Counted from the first letter of the stretch, positions 25,241-36,979 are shown. The stretch: 64,000 nt of DNA from Pelomonas nitida (GCF_043555975.1 NZ_JBIGIA010000001.1:248001-312000); one strand, 5' to 3'. The notes: generated from the letters alone by a model not told the origin. Numbers and translations: made by a program.

Positions 25241-26665
25241 ATGTCCGCGATCCTTCCCGCTTCTTCCTCCTCCGCGTCGCAAGACGACGAAGTCGCGCGG
25301 CTGCGCGTGCCGCCGCATTCGGTCGAGGCCGAGTACAGCGTGCTCGGCGGCTTGCTGATCGACAACTCCGCGTGGGACCGCGCGGGCGACTTGCTGACCG
25401 ACAGCGACTTCTATCGCTTCGAGCACAAGCACATCTTTGCGGCCATCGGCAAGCTCATCAACGCAGGCAAGCCGGCCGACGTGGTGACGGTGTTCGACGA
25501 ACTCACATCCGTCGGGCGCGCCGAGGAATGCGGCGGCTTGGCCTACCTGAATTCCATTGCGCAGAGCGTGCCCAGCGCCGCCAACCTGCGCCGTTACGCC
25601 GAGATCGTTCGTGAGCGCGCCATCCTGCGCAAGCTGGTGGCCACCAGCGACGAGATCGCGACCGCCGCGCTGAACCCCCAGGGCCGCGCGGTCACGCAGA
25701 TCCTCGACGAGGCCGAGGGCAAGATCTTTCGCATCGGCGAAGAAGGCTCGCGCAGCCGCCAGGGCTTCCAGAGCATGGACAACCTCGTCGTCGCGCTGAT
25801 CGACCGCGTCAACGAGCTGGCGGAGGCCGGCCACCAGGACGTCACCGGCGTGCGCACGGGCTTCTACGACCTCGACAAGCAGACCGCCGGCCTGCAGCCG
25901 GGCGACCTGATCGTGCTGGCGGCGCGCCCGTCCATGGGCAAGACGGCGTTCGCGGTGAACATCGCCGAGAACGTGGCCATCAACGAGGGCCTGCCCGTCG
26001 TCATCTACTCGATGGAAATGGGCGCTGCGCAGCTGGCCTTGCGGATGGTGGGCTCCATCGGTCGTATCGACCAGAGCCACCTGCGCACCGGCCAGTTGGC
26101 CGACGACGAATGGGGGCGGCTGTCGGAGGCGGTCGACAAGCTGGGCAAGGCCAGCATCTTCATCGACGAGAGCCCGGGCCTGAGTCCGTCCGAAGTGCGC
26201 GCTCGCGCCCGCCGCCAGGCCCGCATCTGCGGTCAGCTCGGTCTGATCGTCATCGACTACCTGCAGCTGATGACGGGCAACGGCGGTGGCAACGAGGAAA
26301 ACCGGGCGACCGTGCTGGGCGAGATCTCGCGGGGCCTGAAGGCGCTGGCGAAGGAGCTGAAGTGCCCGGTCATTGCGCTGTCGCAGCTGAACCGCTCGGT
26401 GGAGCAGCGTCCTGACAAGCGGCCCATGATGTCCGACCTGCGCGAATCCGGCGCCATCGAGCAGGACGCCGACATCATCATGTTCATCTATCGGGACGAG
26501 TACTACACCAAGGACGAGTGCAAGGAGCCGGGTGTGGCCGAGATCATCATCGCCAAGCAGCGTAACGGCCCGGTGGGCACGGTGAAGCTGGCCTTCCAGC
26601 GCATGCACACCAAGTTCGAGAACCTCGCGCCGGGCTATATCGGCGTGGAGCGCGACGAATACTGA
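25241..26665 (+). CDS. dnaB: Replicative DNA helicase DnaB
   Basis: A 474-residue RecA-fold hexameric helicase. The N-terminal domain begins at LRVPPHSVEAEYSVLGGLLID; the helicase domain has GVRTGFYDLDKQTAGLQPGDLIVLAARPSMGKTAFA (Walker A), VIDYLQLM (Walker B) and the sensor stretch SQLNRSVEQRPDKRPMMSDLRESGAIEQDAD. ATG 25241 is preferred to the in-frame TTG at 25205 because the first 12 residues of the longer form are not family-like. No clear Shine-Dalgarno precedes the ATG (CACAAGCG), and a DnaA box lies there instead. Confidence 0.97.
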   Translation: MSAILPASSSSASQDDEVARLRVPPHSVEAEYSVLGGLLIDNSAWDRAGDLLTDSDFYRFEHKHIFAAIGKLINAGKPADVVTVFDELTSVGRAEECGGLAYLNSIAQSVPSAANLRRYAEIVRERAILRKLVATSDEIATAALNPQGRAVTQILDEAEGKIFRIGEEGSRSRQGFQSMDNLVVALIDRVNELAEAGHQDVTGVRTGFYDLDKQTAGLQPGDLIVLAARPSMGKTAFAVNIAENVAINEGLPVVIYSMEMGAAQLALRMVGSIGRIDQSHLRTGQLADDEWGRLSEAVDKLGKASIFIDESPGLSPSEVRARARRQARICGQLGLIVIDYLQLMTGNGGGNEENRATVLGEISRGLKALAKELKCPVIALSQLNRSVEQRPDKRPMMSDLRESGAIEQDADIIMFIYRDEYYTKDECKEPGVAEIIIAKQRNGPVGTVKLAFQRMHTKFENLAPGYIGVERDEY

Positions 26666-26700
26666 GCGCCGTTCCCGGCGGGCCTTGGAGGCGTGGCCCG

Positions 26701-28002
26701 TCAGTGTGCCGTCGGCTGCAGGCTGTCCCGCTGCGCCAGCGCAGGGAAGAGCTTGAACCACACGCCGACGACCACCAGCACGCCGACGCCGCCCAGTAGC
26801 ACCGAGCCGACGGGGCCCAGTAGCGCAGCGGTCGCGCCGGACTCGAACTCGCCGAGCTGGTTGCTGGCGCCGATGAAGACGGAGTTGACGGCGCCCACGC
26901 GGCCGCGCATGTCGTCGGGCGTTTCCAGCTGCACCAGCGACTGGCGGATGACCACGCTTACCATGTCGGCGGCGCCGCTGATGGCCAAGGCGATGAAGGC
27001 GACGGCGAACGACGTGGTCAGCGCGAAGCCGATCATCGACAGGCCGAATACCGCCACGGCGCTCAGCAGCCAGTGGCCGGCGCGGCGGGCGATGGGCCGG
27101 CGTGACAGCCACAGGCCCACCAGCACGGCGCCCAGTGCCGGCGCACCGCGCAGCAGCCCCAGGCCTTCGGGGCCGGTGTGGAGGATGTCGCGCACGAAGA
27201 TGGGCAGCAGGGCGGTCGCCCCGCCCAGCAGCACGGCGAACAAGTCCAGCGAGATGGCACCCAGCACGACGGGCCGCTGCCAGATGAAGCGGATGCCGGC
27301 GGTCAGCTGCGCGATGCCCGGTGCTGCACGGCGCGCCTGCAGCGGCCGGTGCCGGATGGCCAGCACGGCCACCACGGCCGCCACCAGCAGCGCCAGCGAC
27401 ACGCCGTAGACGATGGCGGCGCCCCAGTGCGCTGCGGCACTGCTGGCCGTGCTGTGCTCGATGAGCGCGGCGGCCCAGGGGCCCAGCGCGTACAGCACGC
27501 CGCCGAGCGCCGGGCCGGCGATGATGGCCGCCTGCATGGTCGAACTGGACGTGGCGACCGCGCGCGGCAGCAGGGTGGGCGGCACCAGGGCCGGCAGCAA
27601 GGCCTGCTGTGCCGGCATCTGCAGCGCGCGCGCACAGCCCAGCACCACCGACAGCGCCAGGATGAGATGCGGCCCGACCCAGCCACCGCCACTGGCCAGC
27701 GCCAGGCAGGTGGCCGTCAGCAACTGCAGCCCGAGGCTGGCGGCCAGCAGCAGCCGGCGGTCATGCGAGTCGACCAGATGGCCGGCGGGCAGTGTCAGCA
27801 GCAGCGCTGGCAGGAACTGCGCCAGGCCGACGAGGCCCAGGTCCCAGGCGCTGGCGGTCAGGTCGTACATCTGCCAGCCCAGGGCCACCATCAGCATCTG
27901 GTTGGCGGCGCCGCCGGTCACGCGCGCGGCCAGCAGCCGCAGGTAGTCGAATTGGTCGCGCAGCCGGGCGCTGCCTGGGGCACTGGGTTCTTGCAGGATC
28001 AT
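26701..28002 (-). CDS. MFS transporter (EntS/MFS_3-type exporter)
   Basis: A 433-residue inner-membrane protein with about twelve hydrophobic segments. Recognisable features are DLGLVGLAQFLPALLLTLPAGHLVDSHDRR, the conserved loop 2-3 of MFS (GHLVDSHDRR), and DMVSVVIRQSLVQLETPDDMRGRVGAVNSVFIGASNQLGEFESG in the second half, the pattern of the MFS_3 group that includes the enterobactin exporter EntS. The substrate is not known. It converges with dnaB and is divergent from the radical SAM gene. Confidence 0.88.
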   Translation of the reverse strand: MILQEPSAPGSARLRDQFDYLRLLAARVTGGAANQMLMVALGWQMYDLTASAWDLGLVGLAQFLPALLLTLPAGHLVDSHDRRLLLAASLGLQLLTATCLALASGGGWVGPHLILALSVVLGCARALQMPAQQALLPALVPPTLLPRAVATSSSTMQAAIIAGPALGGVLYALGPWAAALIEHSTASSAAAHWGAAIVYGVSLALLVAAVVAVLAIRHRPLQARRAAPGIAQLTAGIRFIWQRPVVLGAISLDLFAVLLGGATALLPIFVRDILHTGPEGLGLLRGAPALGAVLVGLWLSRRPIARRAGHWLLSAVAVFGLSMIGFALTTSFAVAFIALAISGAADMVSVVIRQSLVQLETPDDMRGRVGAVNSVFIGASNQLGEFESGATAALLGPVGSVLLGGVGVLVVVGVWFKLFPALAQRDSLQPTAH

Positions 28003-28182
28003 CGGCGCGAGTCTACTGACGGGATGGGGGTCTACCCTGAGGTCATGGGGGCGGCGCCTTCGTCAATCACTGGTCGCCCTTGCGGCGCGGCGTGAACCGC
28101 AGAGGCACGCTGCGCGGGCTGGTGCGCTGCGCCGGGCGCCCAGCCGGGCTGGCGCGCCGTGTCTGCAAGCGCAGCCATTGAA

Positions 28183-28202
28183 TGCTGTATATATTTACAG
28201 CA
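28183..28202 (+). promoter_or_regulatory. LexA (SOS) box at the radical SAM gene start
   Basis: TGCTGTATATATTTACAGCA contains CTGT-N8-ACAG with an all-AT centre, close to the E. coli LexA consensus. It ends on the A of the start codon at 28202. The TATATT inside it (28190-28195) is a plausible -10, so LexA would cover the promoter and the mRNA would begin at or near the ATG. No good -35 is visible. Confidence 0.8.
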
Positions 28203-29326
28203 TGTCGCGCACGCCATCCCGCATCGCCACCGCCCAGCCGGCGCTGGTCCCCATCGACGCCATCAAGGGCCGCGGCACGGCCACGGCCATGCCGCACCGG
28301 TTCGAGCAGCGCGAGCGCGAGCAGTATGACGACGGCTGGGGCTCGCTGGACCAGCAGGCCGCCGAGGAGCATGTGCCCGTTGCCACGCAAGTCATCGAGG
28401 AGCTGGCCAAAAAGATCGTCACCAGCAACCAGTCGCCCGACATCTCCTTCGACTATTCGATCAACCCGTATCGCGGCTGCGAGCACGGCTGCGTGTACTG
28501 CTTCGCGCGGCCCACGCACAGCTACCTGAACCTCTCGCCGGGGCTGGATTTCGAGACCCGCATCGTCGCCAAAATCAACGCCGCCGAACGCCTGCGCGAG
28601 ACGCTGGCGTCGCCACGCTACGAGCCGCGCTCGCTGGTGCTCGGCACGGCGACAGACGCCTACCAGCCCGTCGAGCGCCGCCTCTGCATCACCCGCCGCA
28701 TCGTCGAGGTGCTGGCCGAGGCGCAGCACCCGTTCTCCGTCGTCACGAAGAGCAGCGGCATCGAGCGCGACCTCGACCTCATCGCGCCCCTGGCCGCGCA
28801 AGGCTTGGTGTCGGTCTACCTGTCGGTCACGACGCTGGACAACGATCTGGCCCGCATCCTGGAGCCGCGCGCGGCAGCGCCGGCGCGGCGGCTGCGCACG
28901 ATCAAGGCGTTGGCGGATGCCGGCGTGCCGGTGGGCGTCAGCGTGTCGCCCATCATCCCGTTCATCAACGAGCCGGAGCTGGAGCGCATCCTCGAAGCCG
29001 CCGCCGAGGCTGGCGCGCAAAGCGCCTTCAGCATCCCGGTGCGGCTGCCCTGGGAGGTGAACCCGTTGTTCCAGGACTGGCTGCGGCAGCACTTCCCCGA
29101 CCGTGCCGACCGCGTGATGGCCCGCATCCGCGACATGCGCGGCGGCAAGGACAACGACGCCCGCTTCGGTACGCGCTTCACGGGTGAGGGCGTGTGGGCC
29201 GAGCTGCTGCGCGCGCGCCTGCGTCGGGCTGCCGCCAAGCTGGGGTTGCGCACCGAGCGCCGGCCGGTGCAGCTGGCGCTGTTCAACCGGCCACGCAAGC
29301 CGTCGGCGCAGGGGGATCTTTTTTAG
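28202..29326 (+). CDS. PA0069-family radical SAM protein (SplB-like, COG1533)
   Basis: A 374-residue radical SAM enzyme. The cluster motif CEHGCVYC (Cys93, Cys97, Cys100) follows SINPYRGCEHG; further along come LVLGTATDAYQPVERR, FSVVTKSSGIERDLDLI and VGVSVSPIIPFINEPELERIL, as in the SplB-like group related to spore photoproduct lyase. That group is often labelled DNA repair photolyase, but the reaction of this branch is not established. A LexA box abuts the start codon, which argues for induction by DNA damage. The ATG at 28202 lacks a Shine-Dalgarno, consistent with a leaderless transcript. It is divergent from the MFS gene. Confidence 0.87.
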   Translation: MSRTPSRIATAQPALVPIDAIKGRGTATAMPHRFEQREREQYDDGWGSLDQQAAEEHVPVATQVIEELAKKIVTSNQSPDISFDYSINPYRGCEHGCVYCFARPTHSYLNLSPGLDFETRIVAKINAAERLRETLASPRYEPRSLVLGTATDAYQPVERRLCITRRIVEVLAEAQHPFSVVTKSSGIERDLDLIAPLAAQGLVSVYLSVTTLDNDLARILEPRAAAPARRLRTIKALADAGVPVGVSVSPIIPFINEPELERILEAAAEAGAQSAFSIPVRLPWEVNPLFQDWLRQHFPDRADRVMARIRDMRGGKDNDARFGTRFTGEGVWAELLRARLRRAAAKLGLRTERRPVQLALFNRPRKPSAQGDLF

Positions 29327-29332
29327 TCGGTT

Positions 29333-29371
29333 GGGGACAGAGCTACTCGCTGCGCTCGGGCGGTCTGTCCC
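29333..29371. repeat. Imperfect palindromic repeat, copy 1 (GGGACAGA...TCTGTCCC)
   Basis: GGGACAGA and TCTGTCCC flank a GC-rich loop containing CTGCG, in the short gap between the convergent radical SAM and eptA genes. A related element lies at 36341-36377. Such REP-like units are dispersed in Burkholderiales intergenic regions. Here it could also act as a two-way terminator. Confidence 0.6.
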
Positions 29372-29380
29372 GCAAGGTCT

Positions 29381-31054
29381 TCAGTTTCGGCAACCCGCCA
29401 GCAAGTCCCACTCCGGCTTGTAGACATCCGCCCGCGCGCCCACCCAGCCCATCGTGGTGTGGAACAGGTTGTCGTGCGACGCCGGCTTGTCACGCAGCGC
29501 AGCCAGGCAGCCGGGCTTCAGTGACGCGGCCAGCGCGCCGTTCTCGGGCACCCACAGGATCATGGGCACATGCGTCTGCTCGGCCGGCGCCATCGCGTAG
29601 GGCATGCCGTGCAGGTAGAGGCCGTTCTCGCCCAGCGATTCGCCATGGTCGGAGACGTAGAGCATGCCGACATCGAAGGCCTGCTGCGTCTGCAGCCAGG
29701 CGATGGAGCGGGCCAGCAGGCGGTCGGTCGTCACCAGCGTGTTGTCGTACCCGTTGACGACCTGCTGGCGTTCGCAGGATTGCAGCTGGTTGCTCTTGCA
29801 CTCGGGCAGGAAGGCCTTGAGGTCGTCGGGCGAACGCTTGAAGTAGGCGGGGCCGTGGCTGCCCATCTGGTGCATGACCAGCACGAGGCCGCGCTTGACG
29901 CGCTCGGGGTCCAGTGCGGCGATGCGCTTGTCCAGCTCGTGCAGCAGCGCCTCGTCGAAGCACTCGTCGCCGTCGAGTTCGTCCTTGTGGCACAGGCTGC
30001 CCGGCAGCGGCGCGGCACCCTCGGGCAGCTTGGACGTGGGGCTGTTGGGCACGCGGTCGCACAGGCCTTTGCAGCCGCTCTGGTTGTCCAGCCACAGCAC
30101 GGCCAGGCCGGCGCGCTGCAGCACGTCGAGCAGGTTCTCCTGCGGCTTGTCGGCATTGAAGCCGCCGCGCCCCTGCGGCGCGAACATGCAGGGCAGCGAG
30201 GCGGCCGTGGCGGTGCCGCAGGAGCTCACGTCCTTCAGGCTGACGACCGGCAGTTTCGACAGTTCCGGGTTGGTGTTGCGCGCGTAGCCGTTGAGGCTGA
30301 AGTTCATCGACCGCGCCGTCTCGCCGACGACCAACAGCAGCAGCGGCGGCTTGCTGCCTTCGGCGCGCGGCAGCAGATGAGCATCGGCGCCGATGACGAC
30401 CGGCGGGCCCTTGGGGCCGGACAGGCTGCGCACGCCGACGATGCTGACCGAGTACACGGCGTTCAGCGGCGTGACCATGTAGCGGATGGACTTGTTGTTG
30501 CGCATGGTCGAGGACAGCGTCGCGAACACGCTGATCGCGAGCACCACCATGGCCACCAGGCCCAGGCCGAAGCTGGCCAGATTGCCGCCCAGCCGTTTGC
30601 CGGCCGATTGCGCCGGCGCCTTGGGCCGACGCAGCAGCCACCAGGCGGGCAGGGCGCCCAGCACGATCAGGCTGGCGAACAGCTTCCAGCTCAGCAGGTC
30701 GCGGGTTTCGCGCACGTCGGTCTGCGCCATGTTCACGACCATGGTGGGATCGAACACGATGCCGTAGCTGCCGATGAAGTAGGCGAGCGAGCCGGCACTC
30801 AGCAGCAGCACGACGAGCACGCCCTTGATGAGCCGCGGCCAGGCCAGCAGGCTCAGCACGGCGCCGGTGGCGGCCACCACCATGCCGGCGAAGGCCAGCG
30901 TGAAGCCGATGCCGATGCCGGGCTGGGCCTGCAACTGCTTCCACAGCGGCCAGTTGGCCAGCAAGCCCATCCACAGCGCGGCCAGCCAGGCCTGGGTGAG
31001 GGGGCGGGAGGTGTCGGGGCGGAACCAGGACAGCAGGCGGGCGGGCAGGGACAT
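29381..31054 (-). CDS. eptA: Phosphoethanolamine--lipid A transferase, EptA/MCR family
   Basis: A 557-residue inner-membrane enzyme with about five N-terminal transmembrane segments (to about residue 185) and a periplasmic sulfatase-fold domain. The catalytic residues are visible: VVGETAR with Glu245, SCGTATAASLPCMF with the nucleophile Thr281, and SDHGESLGENGLYLHG with the metal-binding Asp and His. Six or more periplasmic cysteines (SGCKGLC, SLCHKDELDGDECF, PECKSNQLQSCE) fit the family's disulfides. It transfers phosphoethanolamine to lipid A and can raise polymyxin resistance; whether it does so here is unknown. The receiver-TPR gene lies 112 bases upstream. Confidence 0.92.
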   Translation of the reverse strand: MSLPARLLSWFRPDTSRPLTQAWLAALWMGLLANWPLWKQLQAQPGIGIGFTLAFAGMVVAATGAVLSLLAWPRLIKGVLVVLLLSAGSLAYFIGSYGIVFDPTMVVNMAQTDVRETRDLLSWKLFASLIVLGALPAWWLLRRPKAPAQSAGKRLGGNLASFGLGLVAMVVLAISVFATLSSTMRNNKSIRYMVTPLNAVYSVSIVGVRSLSGPKGPPVVIGADAHLLPRAEGSKPPLLLLVVGETARSMNFSLNGYARNTNPELSKLPVVSLKDVSSCGTATAASLPCMFAPQGRGGFNADKPQENLLDVLQRAGLAVLWLDNQSGCKGLCDRVPNSPTSKLPEGAAPLPGSLCHKDELDGDECFDEALLHELDKRIAALDPERVKRGLVLVMHQMGSHGPAYFKRSPDDLKAFLPECKSNQLQSCERQQVVNGYDNTLVTTDRLLARSIAWLQTQQAFDVGMLYVSDHGESLGENGLYLHGMPYAMAPAEQTHVPMILWVPENGALAASLKPGCLAALRDKPASHDNLFHTTMGWVGARADVYKPEWDLLAGCRN

Positions 31055-31166
31055 CGGCTAGGTGGCGAGGGAAGGGCTGGTAGGGGCCGGGCGGAGGAGG
31101 GAACGGCCGGCTGCATTCTCGCGGCGCCGCATGACGGCAAGCCTCGGGAAAAACGGTGGTGAACCT

Positions 31167-32807
31167 TCAGGCCGCGGCCGGCGTGGAATGGGTGCGCAGC
31201 GCCAGCCCGCCGGTTGCGCGGGCCTTGGCGTGATCGCTGCCCATGGGCAGCACATAGCGGGCGTGCAGGTCCTCGATGCGCACGGCCAGCTCGGCGGCTT
31301 CTTCGATCTTGTCGGCATGGCGCTTGAGCACCAGGCCGGCCATGTCGATGAGCTTGGCGTTACGCGTCAAGCCGCCCTGCTGGATGAGCAGCTCCACCGC
31401 CACCTTGGCCGTGCCGCGCATGGAGTGGCGCATCGCCGTTTCGGCGACGCTGAAGATCTGATGGTGGCAGTCACGGAACTGGTCGACCGCGCCCTGGTGC
31501 GCCTCGGAGATGGCCACCAGGATCTCGGTGCTGGCCTTGGCCGAGCAGTGCCGCATGCCCAGGGTCTTCAGGATGGGCATCATCTCCTCGAGCTCGACTT
31601 CCTGGCTGGACAGGCGGATCCACAGCGCCGTCAGCAGCGACGCAGCTTCGAGGTCGAAATTACCCTCGTCGGCATGAGCGGTGAACTCGCGCGCCATCAC
31701 GAGCGCCTGGCCGACGCGGCGCTCCAGCAAGAACGCGAGGCCGCGAAAGACGAGGTCGAAGCGACGCAGCCGGATGGAGCCCGGGGCGCGTTCCATCGCG
31801 GCGGTCAGCGCGTCGTGGGCGTACTTGAAGCCTTTGAAGTCTTTCTGGTCGAAGCGCATGAGGCCGACAAGCACGAGGCTGAGCATGTCGAACAGCTTGG
31901 AGCGCAGGCCTTGCGACATGGCGCGCTCCAGCATGCGCAGCGCCTCCTCGCGCTGCCCGGCATAAAAACCCAGCGCCCCGCAGCGCTGCAGCCGCAGCAG
32001 GCAGCCCGGCGTCAGCGTGGTGGCGATCTGGTAGGTCTTCAGCGCTTCTTGCAGGTCGCCCTGCTCCATCTGCACATGGCCCATCAGGTCGTGGGAGTCC
32101 GCGTAGTCGGGCAGCTCGCCGATGAGGTTCTCCAGCGTGCGCCGGGCCTTCTGCAGATTGCCGCTGGCCACTTCGGCGCGCGCGACACCCAGCCGCGCCC
32201 AGGGCACGGTCTTGGCGGCGATGATGGCTTCGTACAGCAGCCGGGCGTCATCGAAACGCTTGAGCCGCAACAGCAGCTCGGCGCCGATGCGTGCGGCGTA
32301 CAGCCAGTACTTGCCCTTGGCTTCGAAACGCGCCAGGCACAGGTTGGCGGCCGTCTCGAAATCCTGGTTTTCGATGGCCTCGAAGATGTCCTTCAGGATG
32401 CGCTTGCGCAAGCGGGCGCTGGCCAGCCGCTCGGCGAGGTTGGCGCTGGTGTAGGGCTTGATCAGGTAGGCGTCCAGCGCCGCCTCGGCGGCCTCCGCCA
32501 CCTTGGCGTAGGTGGCTTCGCTGGTCACCATGACGAAGACGGTGGAGTAGGGCAGCAGGCCCTCGCGGCGCAGTTCGTCCAGCAGGTCCTGCCCCGACGC
32601 GTCCGTGCCACCGAAGTGGTAGTCGCACAGCACGATGTCGAAGGTCTGGTGCTCCAGCATGACGCGGGCATCCTTCACGCGCGGCGTCTGGCGCACCGTG
32701 CCGACGCCCAGGTCGCGCAGCTGCGCAGACATCAGGCTGCGTGAGGTGGCATTGCTGTCGATGATGAGTGCCGACGCGTCCTGGATGGTGTCGTCCATCA
32801 GGAACAT
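31167..32807 (-). CDS. Response regulator receiver domain with TPR repeats
   Basis: A 546-residue cytoplasmic protein. Residues about 10-130 are a CheY-like receiver with Asp17, phosphoacceptor Asp62 (VLCDYHFGG), Thr95/Ser96 and Lys117 (LIKPYT), so it should be phosphorylatable. The rest is helical, with TPR-like repeats around residues 160-310 (YADSHDLMGHVQMEQGDLQEALKTYQIA) and more helices after. There is no DNA-binding or enzymatic output domain; signalling would go by protein contacts. No histidine kinase is next to it. Similar orphan receiver-TPR proteins occur in pseudomonads and Burkholderiales. Confidence 0.88.
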   Translation of the reverse strand: MFLMDDTIQDASALIIDSNATSRSLMSAQLRDLGVGTVRQTPRVKDARVMLEHQTFDIVLCDYHFGGTDASGQDLLDELRREGLLPYSTVFVMVTSEATYAKVAEAAEAALDAYLIKPYTSANLAERLASARLRKRILKDIFEAIENQDFETAANLCLARFEAKGKYWLYAARIGAELLLRLKRFDDARLLYEAIIAAKTVPWARLGVARAEVASGNLQKARRTLENLIGELPDYADSHDLMGHVQMEQGDLQEALKTYQIATTLTPGCLLRLQRCGALGFYAGQREEALRMLERAMSQGLRSKLFDMLSLVLVGLMRFDQKDFKGFKYAHDALTAAMERAPGSIRLRRFDLVFRGLAFLLERRVGQALVMAREFTAHADEGNFDLEAASLLTALWIRLSSQEVELEEMMPILKTLGMRHCSAKASTEILVAISEAHQGAVDQFRDCHHQIFSVAETAMRHSMRGTAKVAVELLIQQGGLTRNAKLIDMAGLVLKRHADKIEEAAELAVRIEDLHARYVLPMGSDHAKARATGGLALRTHSTPAAA

Positions 32808-33008
32808 GCGACCCCCATGACCGGCCCGGGGCCGGGATGTTGGGTGGGCGCGCGCTTCGTACGGGTCACGGGTGGGTCATCGGTCGGGCAACCCGTTGAC
32901 TGTAGGACGTCGTCAACCGGCAGCGTGAGCTGGTTTGCCTGGAGTGAGGGCCTGACGTGACTTTAGGCGCAGGGCCGTGCGGATGCAGTCGGGCCGACCC
33001 CTTGACAC

Positions 33009-33044
33009 AAAAAAAGCCGCAGGGCCCGGGCGGGCCGCTGCGGC
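33009..33044 (-). terminator. Rho-independent terminator after dnaJ
   Basis: On the minus strand GCCGCAGCGGCCC pairs with the mirrored GGGCCCTGCGGC (33016-33044) and is followed by seven T (33009-33015 as A on the plus strand). It ends the grpE-dnaK-dnaJ unit. Confidence 0.9.
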
Positions 33045-33063
33045 TTGGCGCGTGAGCGCGGGC

Positions 33064-34215
<1,152 letters not shown>

Positions 34216-34238
34216 GCTCGTCTCTCAAAAGCAGCAAA

Positions 34239-34268
34239 GGCCCGGATGCGTCTGGACGCTTCCGGGCC
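34239..34268 (-). other. Hairpin between dnaK and dnaJ
   Basis: GGCCCGGA and TCCGGGCC at the two ends, with GCGTC/GACGC pairing inside, form a nearly perfect stem with a tiny loop. On the minus strand it is followed by TTTGCTGCTTTT, only a weak T tract. It could act as a partial terminator or as an RNA-stability element making DnaK more abundant than DnaJ. Confidence 0.65.
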
Positions 34269-34283
34269 GAGGTCGTCGAAGGA

Positions 34284-36254
<1,971 letters not shown>

Positions 36255-36288
36255 GTGGAACTCCTGAAGAATCTGTTGGATGTTTTCG

Positions 36289-36316
36289 AGTTGTGGATAA
36301 CTTGCGCCGTTTCAAG
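36289..36316 (-). promoter_or_regulatory. Sigma-32-like promoter of dnaK with a consensus DnaA box
   Basis: On the minus strand CTTGAAA (36310-36316) and CCACAACT (36289-36296) are 13 bases apart, fitting the heat-shock consensus CTTGAAA / CCCCATNT with a degenerate -10. A perfect DnaA box TTATCCACA (36292-36300) overlaps the -10. Confidence 0.6.
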
Positions 36317-36340
36317 GGACGGCAGCAGGTGAACTAGTGA

Positions 36341-36377
36341 GGACAGAGCATGTTGCTGCGCGCCAAGGTCTGTCCCC
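36341..36377. repeat. Imperfect palindromic repeat, copy 2 (GGACAGA...TCTGTCC)
   Basis: GGACAGA (36341-36347) and TCTGTCC (36369-36375) flank a loop with CTGCGCGC, much like the element at 29333-29371. It lies between grpE and the dnaK promoter and could form a hairpin in the grpE-dnaK transcript. Confidence 0.6.
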
Positions 36378-36383
36378 AAGTCA

Positions 36384-36899
36384 TTAGCGAGGTGCGGCAA
36401 CCGTCACGAGCGCGGGCCGCAGCACGCGGTCGGCAATCAGGAAGCCCTTTTGCAGCACGGTGACGACCGTGTTGGCGTCCTGGTCGGCGGGCACCATGGA
36501 GATGGCCTGGTGCTGGTGCGGATCGAACTTCGTGCCGGCGGCCGGGTTGATCTCGATGACCTTGTTGCGCTCCAGCGCGCTGGCCAGCTGGCGGCGCGTG
36601 GCGTGCACGCCTTCGAGCACCACCTCGGCGGCAGCGCCGGGCGTCGCGATGGCGCCTTCCAGGCTGTCCATCACCGGCAGCATGGCCTCGGCGAAAGCCT
36701 CGACGGCGAACTTGCGGGCCTTGGCGATGTCTTCGTCGGCGCGGCGGCGCACGTTCTCGACTTCAGCCTTGGCGCGCAGGTAGGCGTCGCTCATCTCGGC
36801 GAGGCGGCCCTCCAGCTCGGCAATCTTGATCTCGGGGTTCAGGTCGGCGGCCGTGGGGGGGGTGGCGCCGTCTTCGGGCAGGGGGTTTTCGGTCGTCAT
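36384..36899 (-). CDS. grpE: Nucleotide exchange factor GrpE
   Basis: A 171-residue protein with the usual layout: acidic disordered N-terminus, a long coiled-coil helix (IKIAELEGRLAEMSDAYLRAKAEVENVRRRADEDIAKARKFAVEAF), and the C-terminal beta domain (NPAAGTKFDPHQHQAISMVPA, VVTVLQKGFLIADRVLRPALVTV). It releases ADP from DnaK. It is the first gene of the chaperone unit, just after a sigma-32-type promoter. Confidence 0.97.
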   Translation of the reverse strand: MTTENPLPEDGATPPTAADLNPEIKIAELEGRLAEMSDAYLRAKAEVENVRRRADEDIAKARKFAVEAFAEAMLPVMDSLEGAIATPGAAAEVVLEGVHATRRQLASALERNKVIEINPAAGTKFDPHQHQAISMVPADQDANTVVTVLQKGFLIADRVLRPALVTVAAPR

Positions 36900-36924
36900 G
36901 GCATGAAAGGATCGAATCGCGTCG

Positions 36925-36952
36925 AATTGAGGCGCGATGTCCCGGTTTCAAG
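36925..36952 (-). promoter_or_regulatory. Sigma-32 heat-shock promoter of grpE
   Basis: On the minus strand CTTGAAA (36946-36952), 13 bases, then CCTCAATT (36925-36932), a good match to CTTGAAA-N(11-16)-CCCCATNT. Expected transcription start is about 20 bases before the grpE ATG. Confidence 0.75.
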
Positions 36953-36979
36953 AGGGGGATTGGAAAAGTTTGCTCGGGG

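Noticed and set aside
31062..32744. Open frame of 560 codons on the plus strand
   Set aside because: Antisense of the receiver-TPR gene, which has clear receiver residues in the other frame.
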